Notes under the pieces: model-generated
The model's database searches: none
What the model saw: the letters and a program-made list of their open reading frames with translations, nothing else
Told to the model about the DNA's origin: nothing
Shown here: piece by piece, positions 1 through 9,374 of the stretch
Numbering within the stretch: position 1 is the stretch's first letter
Layout of the letters: each line of letters opens with the position of its first letter
Position numbers and translations under genes: made by a program
Source: Nocardia yamanashiensis NBRC 100130
GTDB taxonomy: Bacteria > Actinomycetota > Actinomycetes > Mycobacteriales > Mycobacteriaceae
Length of the DNA stretch: 64,000 nucleotides
Assembly: GCF_001613325.1 (NCBI RefSeq)
Contig: NZ_BDCD01000026.1
Span: 1 to 64,000, forward strand
Reading direction: 5' to 3'

Positions 1-60
1 GGCGGCAACGGCGGCGGTAATGGGAACGGCAACGGCAATGGGGGAACGCGCGGTCGGTAG
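1..60 (+). CDS. C-terminal tail of an upstream protein (partial), possibly PonA1-type PBP
   Basis: The frame open from base 1 encodes a 19-residue Gly/Asn-rich tail ending in TRGR and a TAG stop at 58-60, nine bases before the next start. No domain is visible. In mycobacteria the gene just upstream of the Rv0051-type GT87 gene is ponA1, a bifunctional penicillin-binding protein with a low-complexity C-terminus, so this is probably the end of that gene. The identity rests on synteny only. Confidence 0.5.
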   Translation, partial: GGNGGGNGNGNGNGGTRGR

Positions 61-69
61 CCTCAGGCC

Positions 70-1857
70 GTGATCGAGCAGGAACTCGTGCCGCAGCCGC
101 CGGCCAGTGACGGGCCGGCCGGCGATACGGAAACGGGTGGGTCCGCCCCCGGTGCCACCGGGGGCGCGCCCGCGCCCGACAATGCTGGGGGGCAGCACAT
201 TTCAACGCAGCGCTACGACTCGCCGGCGCCGCTGGCGCGGGATCTGCGCTCGGCCGACGATCGCGACAAGCCGAGCCGCACCGATGCCATGTCCGCGCAG
301 CTGGCCGATCTCATCGGCGGCCCGGTGGGCGATCACGCGCTGATCGGGCGGGCCCGCTATTGGACGCCGGTGCGCGTCATGCTCGCGTTCGCGGTGCTGT
401 TCCTGGCGCTGAGCTGGTTCGGCAAGGCGGGCTGTATTCAGCAGCGGCCGGACGAGAACGGGCTGCTCGGCCTGGATTGGGACAACGGCCGCCAATACGT
501 GGCCATGTGCTATTCGGACACGGTGCCGCTGTACGGCGCGGAACGCTTGAACGAGGGCGCTTTCCCGTACAAGAAGAAGTGGATCGATATCGACGCCAAT
601 GGGAAACCGCAGGCGCGATACATGGAATACCCGGTGGTGTCGGGGCTCTACCAGTACGCGGCCATGGGCATCGCCAAAGCCTGGAAGGCTGCCTCGCATC
701 CGGGGCCGGTGACCGGCGACGGCGAGAAGCGCTACGCCGGACCGCGACTGCCCGACGCGCTGGAAGTGGTCATCTACTTCAATGTGGTGGCCGTCGGCCT
801 GGCGCTGGCGTGGCTGGTGACGGTCTGGGCGTCGGCTCGGCTGGCGGGCAGCCGCCGGGTCTGGGATGCCGCGCTGGTGGCGCTGTCACCGCTGGTGCTG
901 GTGCACGCCTTCACCAATTTCGATGCCCTGGCAACGGCTTTCGCGGCGGGCGGGCTGCTGGCCTGGGCGCGGCGGCGGCCGGTGCTGGCCGGTGTGCTGC
1001 TGGGTCTGGGCGGGGCGGCGAAGCTGTATCCGCTGCTGTTGCTGGGCCCGATCCTGGTGTTGTGCCTGCGGGTCCAACGCCACGACGAGGACGATGATCC
1101 GGCGTGGGGCGGGCTGCGGCCGCTGCGCGCGGCGTGGGCGGCGATCGCGGCGGCGGCCATCACCTGGCTGGCGGTGAACGCGCCGATCGCGTGGCTGTAT
1201 CCGGCGGGCTGGCGAGAGTTCTTCCGGCTCAATACCGAACGGCACGCCGACCCGGATTCCATCTACAACGTGATCACCTCGTTCACCGGCTGGACCGGTT
1301 TCGACGGGGTGCTCGCACCGGGCCGCGCGCCCACCATCCTGAACATCCTGTCGCTGCTGCTGTTCCTGGCCTGCTGTGCGGCGATCGGCTGGATCGGCCT
1401 GACCGCCGCCCGCCGCCCCCGCCTGGCCCAATTGACCTTCCTGGTGGTGGCGGCGTTCCTGCTGACCAACAAGGTGTGGAGCCCGCAGTATTCGCTGTGG
1501 CTGGTGCCGCTGGCGGTGCTGGCGCTGCCGCAGCGCCGAATCCTGCTGGCCTGGATGACGATCGACGCCCTGGTGTGGGTGCCGCGCATGTACTACTACC
1601 TCGGCACCGATCACAAGGGCCTGCCCGAGCAATGGTTCACCGGCACGGTGGTGCTGCGCGATATTGCGGTGATCGCCCTGTGCGTCTTGGTGATTCGCCA
1701 GATCTACCGCCCCGACGACGATCCGGTGCGCCGCGACGGCGCCGACGATCCCAGTGGCGGCCTGCTCGATCGCGCCGCCGATCCGGTCTATCCGTGGCTG
1801 CCGCCGTTCTGGCGGCCGCGGACCCCGGTCAGTGCGGGAATCGGCGCGAGCCGGTGA
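70..1857 (+). CDS. GT87-type (DUF2029) membrane glycosyltransferase, Rv0051-like
   Basis: Polytopic membrane protein of 595 aa. About 95 hydrophilic residues come first, then many membrane segments from residue ~100. It carries the motifs remembered from mycobacterial Rv0051: LRSADDRDKPSRTD near residue 60, CYSDTVPLYGAE near 150, FPYKKKW, and NKVWSPQYSLWLVPLAVL near the C-terminus. GT87 enzymes are GT-C mannosyltransferases using polyprenyl-phosphate-mannose outside the membrane; the substrate here is unknown. The GTG at 70 follows the upstream stop by nine bases. The GTG start gives a longer N-terminus than in mycobacteria, so a later start is possible. The 3' end overlaps the convergent gene at 1829 by 29 bases. 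Confidence 0.8.
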   Translation: MIEQELVPQPPASDGPAGDTETGGSAPGATGGAPAPDNAGGQHISTQRYDSPAPLARDLRSADDRDKPSRTDAMSAQLADLIGGPVGDHALIGRARYWTPVRVMLAFAVLFLALSWFGKAGCIQQRPDENGLLGLDWDNGRQYVAMCYSDTVPLYGAERLNEGAFPYKKKWIDIDANGKPQARYMEYPVVSGLYQYAAMGIAKAWKAASHPGPVTGDGEKRYAGPRLPDALEVVIYFNVVAVGLALAWLVTVWASARLAGSRRVWDAALVALSPLVLVHAFTNFDALATAFAAGGLLAWARRRPVLAGVLLGLGGAAKLYPLLLLGPILVLCLRVQRHDEDDDPAWGGLRPLRAAWAAIAAAAITWLAVNAPIAWLYPAGWREFFRLNTERHADPDSIYNVITSFTGWTGFDGVLAPGRAPTILNILSLLLFLACCAAIGWIGLTAARRPRLAQLTFLVVAAFLLTNKVWSPQYSLWLVPLAVLALPQRRILLAWMTIDALVWVPRMYYYLGTDHKGLPEQWFTGTVVLRDIAVIALCVLVIRQIYRPDDDPVRRDGADDPSGGLLDRAADPVYPWLPPFWRPRTPVSAGIGASR

Positions 1858-2254
1858 CCGACCAGACCTGAACCAGCGCCCCGTCGGCGGTGTCGAACAT
1901 GTCGATGCCGCTGACGGTCTTGCCGTCCGGGAACTCCGCGTACCAGCGGCAGGCCGAACTGCCGTGCCCCACTTCCGGATTCGCGCCCACCGCGGAGCCT
2001 TCGATGCCGAACCGGACGCCGGGCCGGGCGGCGTGGAACTCGTGCAGGAATGCGACGAAGGCGTCCGGGCCGATGACCGCGTCGCCGCGGTGCGTGCCGT
2101 CCGCGTCGCCCGCCCCGGCGAACGCGATGCGGAAGTCCGGGGCGCAGAGTTCGCGCGCCAGTGCGAAATTCCCGTTCCACAGGTCGGTCCAGCGGGCGGC
2201 GATCAGGTCGGCGGTGGTGTCGGTGACTGGTGTGGTGGTCATGGCGTCGAGCAT
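1829..2254 (-). CDS. SnoaL-like / NTF2-fold polyketide-cyclase-type protein
   Basis: Small soluble protein of 141 aa with the NTF2-like alpha+beta pattern: helix DLIAARWTDLWNGNF, then DFRIAF, FVAFLHEFHAARPGV, the CRWYAEFPDGKTVSG strand and IDMFDTADGALVQVWSV. SnoaL-like proteins range from cyclases and isomerases to ligand binders, so no reaction is assigned. Its ATG directly follows the TGA of the WYL regulator (TGAATG), so it probably belongs to that operon by coupling; a second ATG lies four codons later at 2242. It converges on and overlaps the GT87 gene. Confidence 0.65.
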   Translation of the reverse strand: MLDAMTTTPVTDTTADLIAARWTDLWNGNFALARELCAPDFRIAFAGAGDADGTHRGDAVIGPDAFVAFLHEFHAARPGVRFGIEGSAVGANPEVGHGSSACRWYAEFPDGKTVSGIDMFDTADGALVQVWSVTGSRRFPH

Positions 2255-2971
2255 TCAGGCGTTGCGCGACAACGGTATGTCGGTGATCGCGGTCACATCG
2301 ATGAGCCGGCCGTCGCCCATCCGGATGGCCGAGGAGTCGAGTCCACGATCCGGCGCGACTTCGGCCAGCACGGTGGCGGACCGGACCCGATCCAGCCGGA
2401 AACCCCGGATACCGTCGCGCAACCGGCACCACGCCGACAGATACCAGTGCTCGCCGGCGAGCAAGGCCAGCGGTTCGACCTCGCGCGCGCTGGCCCGGCC
2501 CTCACCGTCGACGTATTCCAGGCGCAGCACGCGGCGGCCGAGCACGGCTTCCAGCACTGCGGGCGGTGCGGGCGGAGTCTCGTTGGGCAGCAACCGGATT
2601 CGGTCACTGAGCTGAGCGGCGAGCTCACGATCATGCTCGGTCAGCACGGCCAGCACCTTGTGCACGGCCGAGCGCGCGGCCGCCGCGAAGGGCGTACCGG
2701 CCAGCTGCGGCAGCGCCACCAGCAGCGCGGTGGCCTCGGTCGCGGTCAGCGAGACCGGTCCCAGCGTGCGCGCCCGCTCCAGCGCGTATCCGCCATTGCG
2801 CCCGGGCAGGGTGATGATCGGCAGCCCCGCCTGCTGCAGGGCGGCGATATCCCGCACGATGGTGCGCGCGGTGACCTCGAATCGCGCGGCCAGCTGCCGC
2901 GCGGTCCGGGGCCGCGGACTGTACGCGCGCAATTCCTCCGCCAGCGCGTACAGCCGCTCGGTCTTGGTCAC
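2255..2971 (-). CDS. WYL-domain transcriptional regulator (HTH_11 + WYL)
   Basis: DNA-binding regulator of 238 aa. The N-terminal helix-turn-helix (residues 1-60) has the order expected in DeoR/HTH_11-WYL proteins, with TARQLAARFEVTARTIVRDIAAL and then the wing IITLPGRNGGYAL. A WYL ligand-sensing domain follows (LEPLALLAGEHWYLSAWCR, then GIRGFRLDRV). The start is the GTG at 2971, whose GTGA overlaps the stop of the upstream lyase-family gene. That overlap implies co-translation and argues against the longer frame starting at 3127. The regulator probably controls its own operon or the dha genes, but the target is not visible. Confidence 0.75.
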   Translation of the reverse strand: MTKTERLYALAEELRAYSPRPRTARQLAARFEVTARTIVRDIAALQQAGLPIITLPGRNGGYALERARTLGPVSLTATEATALLVALPQLAGTPFAAAARSAVHKVLAVLTEHDRELAAQLSDRIRLLPNETPPAPPAVLEAVLGRRVLRLEYVDGEGRASAREVEPLALLAGEHWYLSAWCRLRDGIRGFRLDRVRSATVLAEVAPDRGLDSSAIRMGDGRLIDVTAITDIPLSRNA

Positions 2972-3723
2972 TGCCAGGGCAGGAAGAGCCGGTTCGCCTC
3001 GGCGGTCAGCGCGCGCTGCAGGAACGGGCCGAAACTGACTCGCGCGACGCCCATTCCGGCGAATTGCACCCGGCTGCCCTGTTCGGGGAAGCCGATGGCA
3101 TTGACCGGCAGCGGCAGTTCCCGGCACAGGGTGCGCAGCACTTCGGGATCGCGGACGCCGACGGGGTAGAGCACATCGGCGCCGGCGGCGGCCGCCAGCC
3201 GCAAACGGGCGAGCCCGCTTTCGAGCCGCTCCTGCGGTTCACCGCCGTCCGGCCGCAGGAAGACGTCGGTGCGCGCGTTGATCACCACGTGCACCTCGGT
3301 GGCGTCGGCGGCCTGGCGCAGTTCGCCCACCAGGTCGGCGTGTTCCTGTGGTTCCCGCAGCCGCCCGCCCTCCTTGTGCACGGTGTCCTCGAGGTTGAAC
3401 CCGACCGCTCCGGCCTGCAGCAGCCCGTCGATGAGGTCCGCGGGCTTGACCCCGTACCCGGATTCGAGATCCACCGACACCGGAATATCCACGGCCGCGG
3501 TGATTTCCCGGACCCGGCCGAGCACCTCGGTGAACGCCATCCCCTCCCGGTCCTCTTTGCCCATGGAGTCCGCCAGCGGATGGCTGCCGATGGTGACGCC
3601 GGCGAATCCGGCTTCCTGCACCGTCTTGGCCGACCAGGCGTCCCATACGGTCGGCAGGATCACCGGATCGCCCGGCTTGTGGAGCTCGCGGAACAGAACG
3701 GCTTTCGCGCTGAGGCTGGTCAT
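2968..3723 (-). CDS. Isocitrate lyase / PEP mutase family protein
   Basis: TIM-barrel enzyme of 251 aa. Family motifs are LPTVWDAWSAKTVQEAG near residue 22, DIPVSVDLESGYG near 80, GFNLEDTVH near 107, VINARTDVF near 145 and the late PVNAIGFP. The superfamily cleaves or forms C-C or C-P bonds of small 2-oxo or phospho acids with Mg2+. The classical KKCGH loop of isocitrate lyase is absent, so the substrate is open. The ATG at 3723 has GGAGG almost touching it. It lies 57 bases after the nucleotidyltransferase and overlaps the WYL gene by four bases. Confidence 0.7.
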   Translation of the reverse strand: MTSLSAKAVLFRELHKPGDPVILPTVWDAWSAKTVQEAGFAGVTIGSHPLADSMGKEDREGMAFTEVLGRVREITAAVDIPVSVDLESGYGVKPADLIDGLLQAGAVGFNLEDTVHKEGGRLREPQEHADLVGELRQAADATEVHVVINARTDVFLRPDGGEPQERLESGLARLRLAAAAGADVLYPVGVRDPEVLRTLCRELPLPVNAIGFPEQGSRVQFAGMGVARVSFGPFLQRALTAEANRLFLPWQ

Positions 3724-3779
3724 CCTCCGATCCTGCCCCGCGTGCCGGGCCGGCGGTAGCACCCGCACTGCTCGATTCG

Positions 3780-4247
3780 TCACAAACCGGCGAGTTTCCG
3801 GACGGCCGCGATGCGCGCGCGGTCCTGGGCGCTGTCGCGGGCCGCCATCAGCGCGATGAGATGGGCGGGAGCCGCGACCGGAATCCCGGCGTGGAGTTCG
3901 GCCGCGGCCTCCGCCTCGGGCCAGGTGACGGCATCGTATTCGTAAGTGGCGTCGATGATTCCGTTCCCAAGTGTGGCGCGCAGGTAGTAGCGCCCGGCCA
4001 GCATTTCGAGATCGAGCGGCGGATGGACGTCGTCCTGCCAGGACCGCACCCGCCAGCCCCGGGCGCGCAGGGCGGCGGTGCAGGCGTCCGGTCCGATCGC
4101 CACGGAGGGCAGCAGCAGATCGCAGTCGCGGACGGGCAGATCGAGCTGTGCGCCGTAGCGCAGGTGCAGGGCGAGGCCGCCGATCACCACGTAGGGCACC
4201 CCCGCGGCCCGCAGGGCGCGCAGGGCGGCCAGGTAGGCGGCGATCAT
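3780..4247 (-). CDS. Nucleotidyltransferase-fold protein
   Basis: Protein of 155 aa of the nucleotidyltransferase superfamily. It begins MIAAYLAALRALRAAG, followed by YVVIGGLALHLRYG and RDCDLLLP, which match the helix-G-G-x-A and D-x-D elements of minimal or AbiEii-like nucleotidyltransferases. The ATG overlaps the expected TGA of the radical SAM gene (ATGA), so the two were built to be co-translated. Substrate unknown; the association with a radical SAM enzyme suggests modification of a small molecule or RNA, but this is inference. Confidence 0.6.
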   Translation of the reverse strand: MIAAYLAALRALRAAGVPYVVIGGLALHLRYGAQLDLPVRDCDLLLPSVAIGPDACTAALRARGWRVRSWQDDVHPPLDLEMLAGRYYLRATLGNGIIDATYEYDAVTWPEAEAAAELHAGIPVAAPAHLIALMAARDSAQDRARIAAVRKLAGL

Positions 4248-5295
4248 CCGGCGGTGCGCAGCAGCACGGCGGTCTCGGATCCCAATCGGCGCAGAGGTTT
4301 CCGTTCGCGTGATAGATCATCTTGTAGACCCGGTCGGAGTGGTGGCGCGCCTTCATCAGCTCGTAGTCGGAGGTTTCGAAGGTGACGTCCACCGCGTCCC
4401 GCCAGCGGCAGCGCAGGTTCCAGTAGTAGTACCCGCGGGTGTGCCGGATCGGTGTGAAGCCGGCGACGGGATTCCCTGCGGCGGACCAGATTTCGTCGAT
4501 CAAATCCTCGATCGGCACCCGATCCCGCGCGATGGTGCGCAGCGGCGCGTTCGGCTTGTACAGGTCGCCGAGCCGGGAGAACTCGCGGAAGACCACATCG
4601 GTCACCCCCAATTCGTCACGCGCCCAAGCGAGATAGCCCTCCACCCCGGCCAGATCGTGCACGCCGGTGCGCTGGATGACGCAGACCAGCCGCACCGGCA
4701 GCGCGGCGCCCAGCTCCCGCACCGTGCGTTCGAACACCGCATTGCCGGCGACCGGTTTGCCGTCCCGGAATCGCATGATCAGATCGTTCGCGGCCTGCTC
4801 CCGGTGGTGGCGCGAGACCTCCGCGCGGTCCAGCCCGAAGCGCGCGAGTCGCGGAATCAGCCGCGCCCCATGGGTTTCGCGGGCCAGCCCGGCGGTATTG
4901 GTGTAGAGGACCTTCTCGGTGATCGGCCCGTCGTGCGCGTCGAGCAGATCCAGGACGCGTTCCAGCCAATCCGGATCGTCGGTCGATTCCAGTCCCGACA
5001 GCGAGAGCCCGAAGGGCAGGCCGCGCAATTCCGCCAGGGCGCGCGCCAATCCTTCGAAATAGCCCGCGCCGGGCCGCAATCCGGCCGAGAGCACGGTGGC
5101 GTCGCGATGCCGCAGGGTCTCCGAGCAGAAGACGCAGCGGGCCGAGCACGGCTGGGCGGAGGCGAAGGGGGTGAAGGTCACCGGCAGCGAGAAGGTCCGG
5201 TCGATGCCGCCGATCCGGTGCTGGACCAGTTCGGCCCCTTCGTCGATCCGATCGTCGATCTCCACGCCCGGAAACCGTTGCTCGATGGTGGTCAT
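4244..5295 (-). CDS. Radical SAM protein with an apparent one-base deletion at its 3' end
   Basis: Radical SAM enzyme of about 350 aa. The iron-sulfur motif is C50-X3-C54-X2-C57, followed by SLSGLESTDDPDW and a long partial TIM barrel. It reads normally to NLCADWDP near residue 341, after which the frame runs on out of register through the nucleotidyltransferase gene and into the lyase gene. Restoring one G (GATCCGAGACC to GATCCGGAGACC at about 4277) gives the natural ending DPETAVLLRTAG and a TGA at 4244-4246 that overlaps the next ATG. I annotate the repaired end. The start has GGGGAGGAA upstream. The reaction is unknown. Confidence 0.7.
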
Positions 5296-5322
5296 CTGGA
5301 GTTCCTCCCCGCCCTACTGTTT

Positions 5323-5337
5323 TAGTCCTGACGACTA
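5323..5337. promoter_or_regulatory. Palindromic operator-like site upstream of the radical SAM operon
   Basis: The site reads TAGTC-CTGAC-GACTA, two perfect 5-bp arms inside a T-rich/A-rich flank, 28-42 bases before the start at 5295. Position and symmetry fit a repressor site over a promoter or leader. The WYL protein of this operon is one candidate binder, but this is inference. Confidence 0.45.
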
Positions 5338-5378
5338 CAATAGCGGGTGCGAGGTGGGACGGCTACCCGGGAAGGGTT

Positions 5379-6101
5379 TCAACGGCCGGAGGTCACCGCC
5401 CGCACCTGCTCGATCGCCAGGGCCGCCTCGGGTCCGGTGGCGGCGACTTCGAGGCGATGACCGGGCAGGACGCCGAGGGTGAGCACCCGGGTCAGGCTGT
5501 TGCCGGGCACCGGGCCCGCGCCGGTGGTGGCATTGCGCAGCAGCACTTCGGCATCGAGAGCGCCGAGCGCGGAGACCAGTTCGGCGGCGGGGCGGGCGTG
5601 CAGGCCGTGTTCGTTGGTGACCTCGAAGACGGCATCGGCCTGCGGGCGGCCGATCAGGGTGTCGGAGCCGGCGTGGTCGTCGGCGGCGGGGCCACCGGGC
5701 GGTGCGCCGAGCTGGGCGCGTTTGGCGTCCAGGGCGTGTTCGGCCTCGCGGGCGGTGGCGGCGAGATCCGCGCCGCCCCCGGCCGCCGCCAGGGCGGCGA
5801 CCAGGCCCTCCACCAGCGGGGCGGCGCACAGGCGCACTTCGTGCGGCGCGTCGAGCAGCTCCAGGGCGGTCTCGGCGGACAAGATGGCGCTGCCGAGATC
5901 CATCAGGAGCAGCACGCCCGCACCGGAGTCGGCGGCGGTGATCGCGTCGGCCACCGCGACGGCGTCGGTGCCGAGGGTGTGGTCGTCGAGTCCGGCGGCG
6001 ATCTCGACGCGAACAGGTTGGGCCGGAAGGAGTTCCGTGGCCAGCGCGACCGCGGCCCGGGCCAGGGGACGGCTGTGCGAGACGACTACGAGACCGATCA
6101 T
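5379..6101 (-). CDS. dhaM: Dihydroxyacetone kinase phosphotransfer subunit DhaM (EIIA-HPr fusion)
   Basis: Protein of 240 aa that relays phosphate from the PTS to the DhaL-bound ADP. The EIIA-man-like domain (1-~130) has VVVSHS with the acceptor His9 and a GSAILSAETALELL segment. After a linker comes an HPr domain with EVTNEHGLHARPAAEL and the acceptor His168. No enzyme-I-like domain follows, so this is the shorter DhaM form that needs PTS enzyme I from elsewhere. It overlaps dhaL by an ATGA. Confidence 0.88.
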   Translation of the reverse strand: MIGLVVVSHSRPLARAAVALATELLPAQPVRVEIAAGLDDHTLGTDAVAVADAITAADSGAGVLLLMDLGSAILSAETALELLDAPHEVRLCAAPLVEGLVAALAAAGGGADLAATAREAEHALDAKRAQLGAPPGGPAADDHAGSDTLIGRPQADAVFEVTNEHGLHARPAAELVSALGALDAEVLLRNATTGAGPVPGNSLTRVLTLGVLPGHRLEVAATGPEAALAIEQVRAVTSGR

Positions 6102-6723
6102 CGCAGCGCCTGCCGGGCGGCGCGGACGAGCAGGGCGGCGCTGGTCGCGCCCGGATCCTGATGTCCGGCACTGCGTTCGCCGAGATAGGAGGCGCGACCC
6201 TTGCGGGCGACCATGGGAACGGTTGCGTTCCTACCGGTTTCGGCGGCGGCGACGGCCGCGTCCAGCGCCTCCTCCGATGCGGATTGTGCCGCCACCGCTT
6301 TGTCGAGCGCGTCGGCGGCGGGTTCGAGGACGTCGACCATGGTCTTGTCGCCGGGTTCGGCCTTGCCGCGGGCCAGCACGCCGTCCAGTCCGGCCCGGAA
6401 GGCACGCGCGAAATCGCTTACCTCCGAACCGGATCCGATGGCGGGCGCGCAGCGCAGGAAGAACGTGCCGTACAGCGGCCCGCTCGCGCCGCCGATGGTG
6501 CGGATCAGCACCATGGCCGTCTGCTTGAACACCTCGGTGGGGGTGAGCGGCTCGTCGGCGGTGGCCGAATCGTCCAGGGCCGCAACGGCTGCCATCAGCC
6601 CTCGCTGCATGTTCGTACCGTGGTCGGCGTCGCCGATGGCCGCGTCCAGGGCGTTCAGTTCATCGGCGTGCTCGTTCACCAGGGCGGCGAAGGCGCGGAT
6701 CCAGGCCGCGGGATCGACGCTCA

Positions 6724-6724
<1 letters not shown>
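6098..6724 (-). CDS. dhaL: Dihydroxyacetone kinase ADP-binding subunit DhaL
   Basis: Protein of 208 aa. The metal/nucleotide motif LDAAIGDADHGTNM (26-39) carries the conserved aspartates that hold two Mg2+ and ADP. TIGGASGPLYGTFFLR and GDKTMVDVLEPA are also conserved. In PTS-type kinases DhaL keeps ADP bound; DhaM rephosphorylates it and DhaK presents dihydroxyacetone. The start overlaps the dhaK stop (TGATG). Confidence 0.9.
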
Positions 6725-7725
<1,001 letters not shown>

Positions 7726-7824
7726 CGGCTGCTCCCTCGGCAGGCTGGGACGAATTCCTAGGCCAGACTGGCACTCCGGTCCGGGCCGCGGTGCGCTTTC
7801 GGGCTATGCGGTGTGCTTTTCGGG

Positions 7825-8559
7825 CTACTCGGGGGCGCCGTCCTCGAGCGAACGGGCCAGTTCGATATCGGTCACCAACTGCACCATGAGATCGCGCAGT
7901 TCGCAGTCGGGCAGGTGTTCGGCGGCGAATTCGAAGGGTTCGGAGACGTCCAGTCCGCCCTGGGTGGCGGCCAGGATCACCCACGGGATACCCACTTCGG
8001 CCACGCCGAGTCGTTCGCGCACCAGGTCGGTGGTGTCGTCCATGAGATCGTTGCGGCGCGTGACCAGGGTCATCAGCTGTTCGTCGAGTTCGGCGCGGCG
8101 GGCTTCCAGCAGACCGGGATCCGCGCCGCTCTCCTGGGCAGGCGTGGTGCGCACCGAACCGTCGTCGTACACCTGGAAGCCCTCGTTGACGGCGGTGGTG
8201 CCGAGCGAGACCTCGGCTTCGGTGAGGTCGGGCAGGCTGCGCAGGCAGTCCAGCACCGCGTCCAGGGCGGCGACCAGGCGATCGCGAATATCGCGGCGGC
8301 GCAGCAGTTCCCGTTCGGCTTCCTCGCGTTCGGCGAGCGCCTGTTCGACGGCGCGGCCGATCTGGAACGCCATGGCGGTGGATTCCGGCGCCCAGCCGCC
8401 CTGCGGGACGAATTCGCCGTCGCGGGGCGTCACGGTGTCGAGGAAGCCGTTGACCGCGTCGAGCAGTCCCTGCAATTGGCCGCGCGACACGGCGGGGTGC
8501 CGGAACGCGCGCAGATACTGTTCGTGCGCTTGTGCGGAATCCACCTCGCCGTCACTCAC
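7825..8559 (-). CDS. Uncharacterised coiled-coil protein next to AIM24 genes
   Basis: Hydrophilic 244-aa protein with no recognised domain. Long charged helices (about 65-105 and 150-190, for example AEREEAERELLRRRDIRDRLVAAL interrupted by short turns) predict coiled coil. No signal peptide or membrane segment. It is on the same strand as, and 53 bases downstream of, the last AIM24 gene, so it probably belongs to the Ter/AIM24 group, with a scaffold role by inference only. Confidence 0.55.
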   Translation of the reverse strand: MSDGEVDSAQAHEQYLRAFRHPAVSRGQLQGLLDAVNGFLDTVTPRDGEFVPQGGWAPESTAMAFQIGRAVEQALAEREEAERELLRRRDIRDRLVAALDAVLDCLRSLPDLTEAEVSLGTTAVNEGFQVYDDGSVRTTPAQESGADPGLLEARRAELDEQLMTLVTRRNDLMDDTTDLVRERLGVAEVGIPWVILAATQGGLDVSEPFEFAAEHLPDCELRDLMVQLVTDIELARSLEDGAPE

Positions 8560-8612
8560 GTACCCGATACTGCCACGCGTTCGCGGCCCATCGGTGCAAT
8601 GACAGTTAACAA

Positions 8613-9374
8613 CTAGTAATTCTGCTGGGTACCCAATTGCTGCTGGATTACTCCCTGCAGGCGCTGCAGTCCGATGGGGGTGACGCCGCTCTGCAGCTGG
8701 CCCTCGATGGTGCGCACCAGGTGCGCGTCGTCGAGGATCTTCTCGCTGGACTGGATGAGCACCGTGCCCGCGCCGGTGAAATCGAACTGGCGCTCCTCGC
8801 CGGAGGTCACCCCGAAGCGGGCCGCGCCGGCCGCCAGGAAGCTGCTCACCCAGCGCTGATCATAGTGATGACTGGGGGACGGGCAGTCCGCCCAGCCGAC
8901 CAGCGATTCCGGATCCACCCGCAGCGGCGGTTCGGCGAACATGACCGGGCCGTTGGAGGAGGCCAGGAACTTGCCGGTGCCGATCAGGGTCAGGAAGCCC
9001 GGCACGATGGACTGTTTCAGTGCCAGTTCGGGTTCGAACGCCAGCAGGTTGGCGGCCCGCACCGTGAGGTTGCCGTTGTCCAGGTCGAAGCTGTTGATGT
9101 TGTAGCCGCGGTCGCCGATCAGCAGCTTTCCCTGCCCCTCGGCAACCACGTAGTCACCGCCGAAGAGCGGGGCCGAGAACTGTTGCGCCACCATGTGCAA
9201 CAGCCCGCCCTGCAACCCGTGGGTGAGCGCCTGGAACCGCATCTCGCCGTAGTGGGCGATCATCGCGCCCTTGCGCATGAACCACGGTTTACGCAGATCG
9301 ATGCAGTAGGCGTAGTCGTTGCCCGGAACATTGTCGCTCTCACCGAGATTCATCGGATTCAGAATCTGGCTCAC
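8613..9374 (-). CDS. AIM24 family protein (third of three)
   Basis: Protein of 253 aa of the AIM24/TIGR00266 beta-sandwich family. It has the core FMRKGAMIAHYGEMRF, LIGDRGYNINSFDL, a hydrophobic SIVPGFLTLIGTGKFLAS and FTGAGTVLIQSSEK near the C-terminus. Function in bacteria is unknown; the family recurs beside TerD genes. GTG start overlaps the stop of the preceding AIM24 gene (GTGA), so the two are co-translated. It is the longest of the three paralogues here. Confidence 0.75.
   Translation of the reverse strand: MSQILNPMNLGESDNVPGNDYAYCIDLRKPWFMRKGAMIAHYGEMRFQALTHGLQGGLLHMVAQQFSAPLFGGDYVVAEGQGKLLIGDRGYNINSFDLDNGNLTVRAANLLAFEPELALKQSIVPGFLTLIGTGKFLASSNGPVMFAEPPLRVDPESLVGWADCPSPSHHYDQRWVSSFLAAGAARFGVTSGEERQFDFTGAGTVLIQSSEKILDDAHLVRTIEGQLQSGVTPIGLQRLQGVIQQQLGTQQNY

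Noticed and set aside
4244-4300. Programmed frameshift in the radical SAM gene
   Set aside because: No slippery heptamer or following structure is visible, and the one-base repair restores a usual ending and an overlapping start, so a simple deletion or sequence error is more likely.
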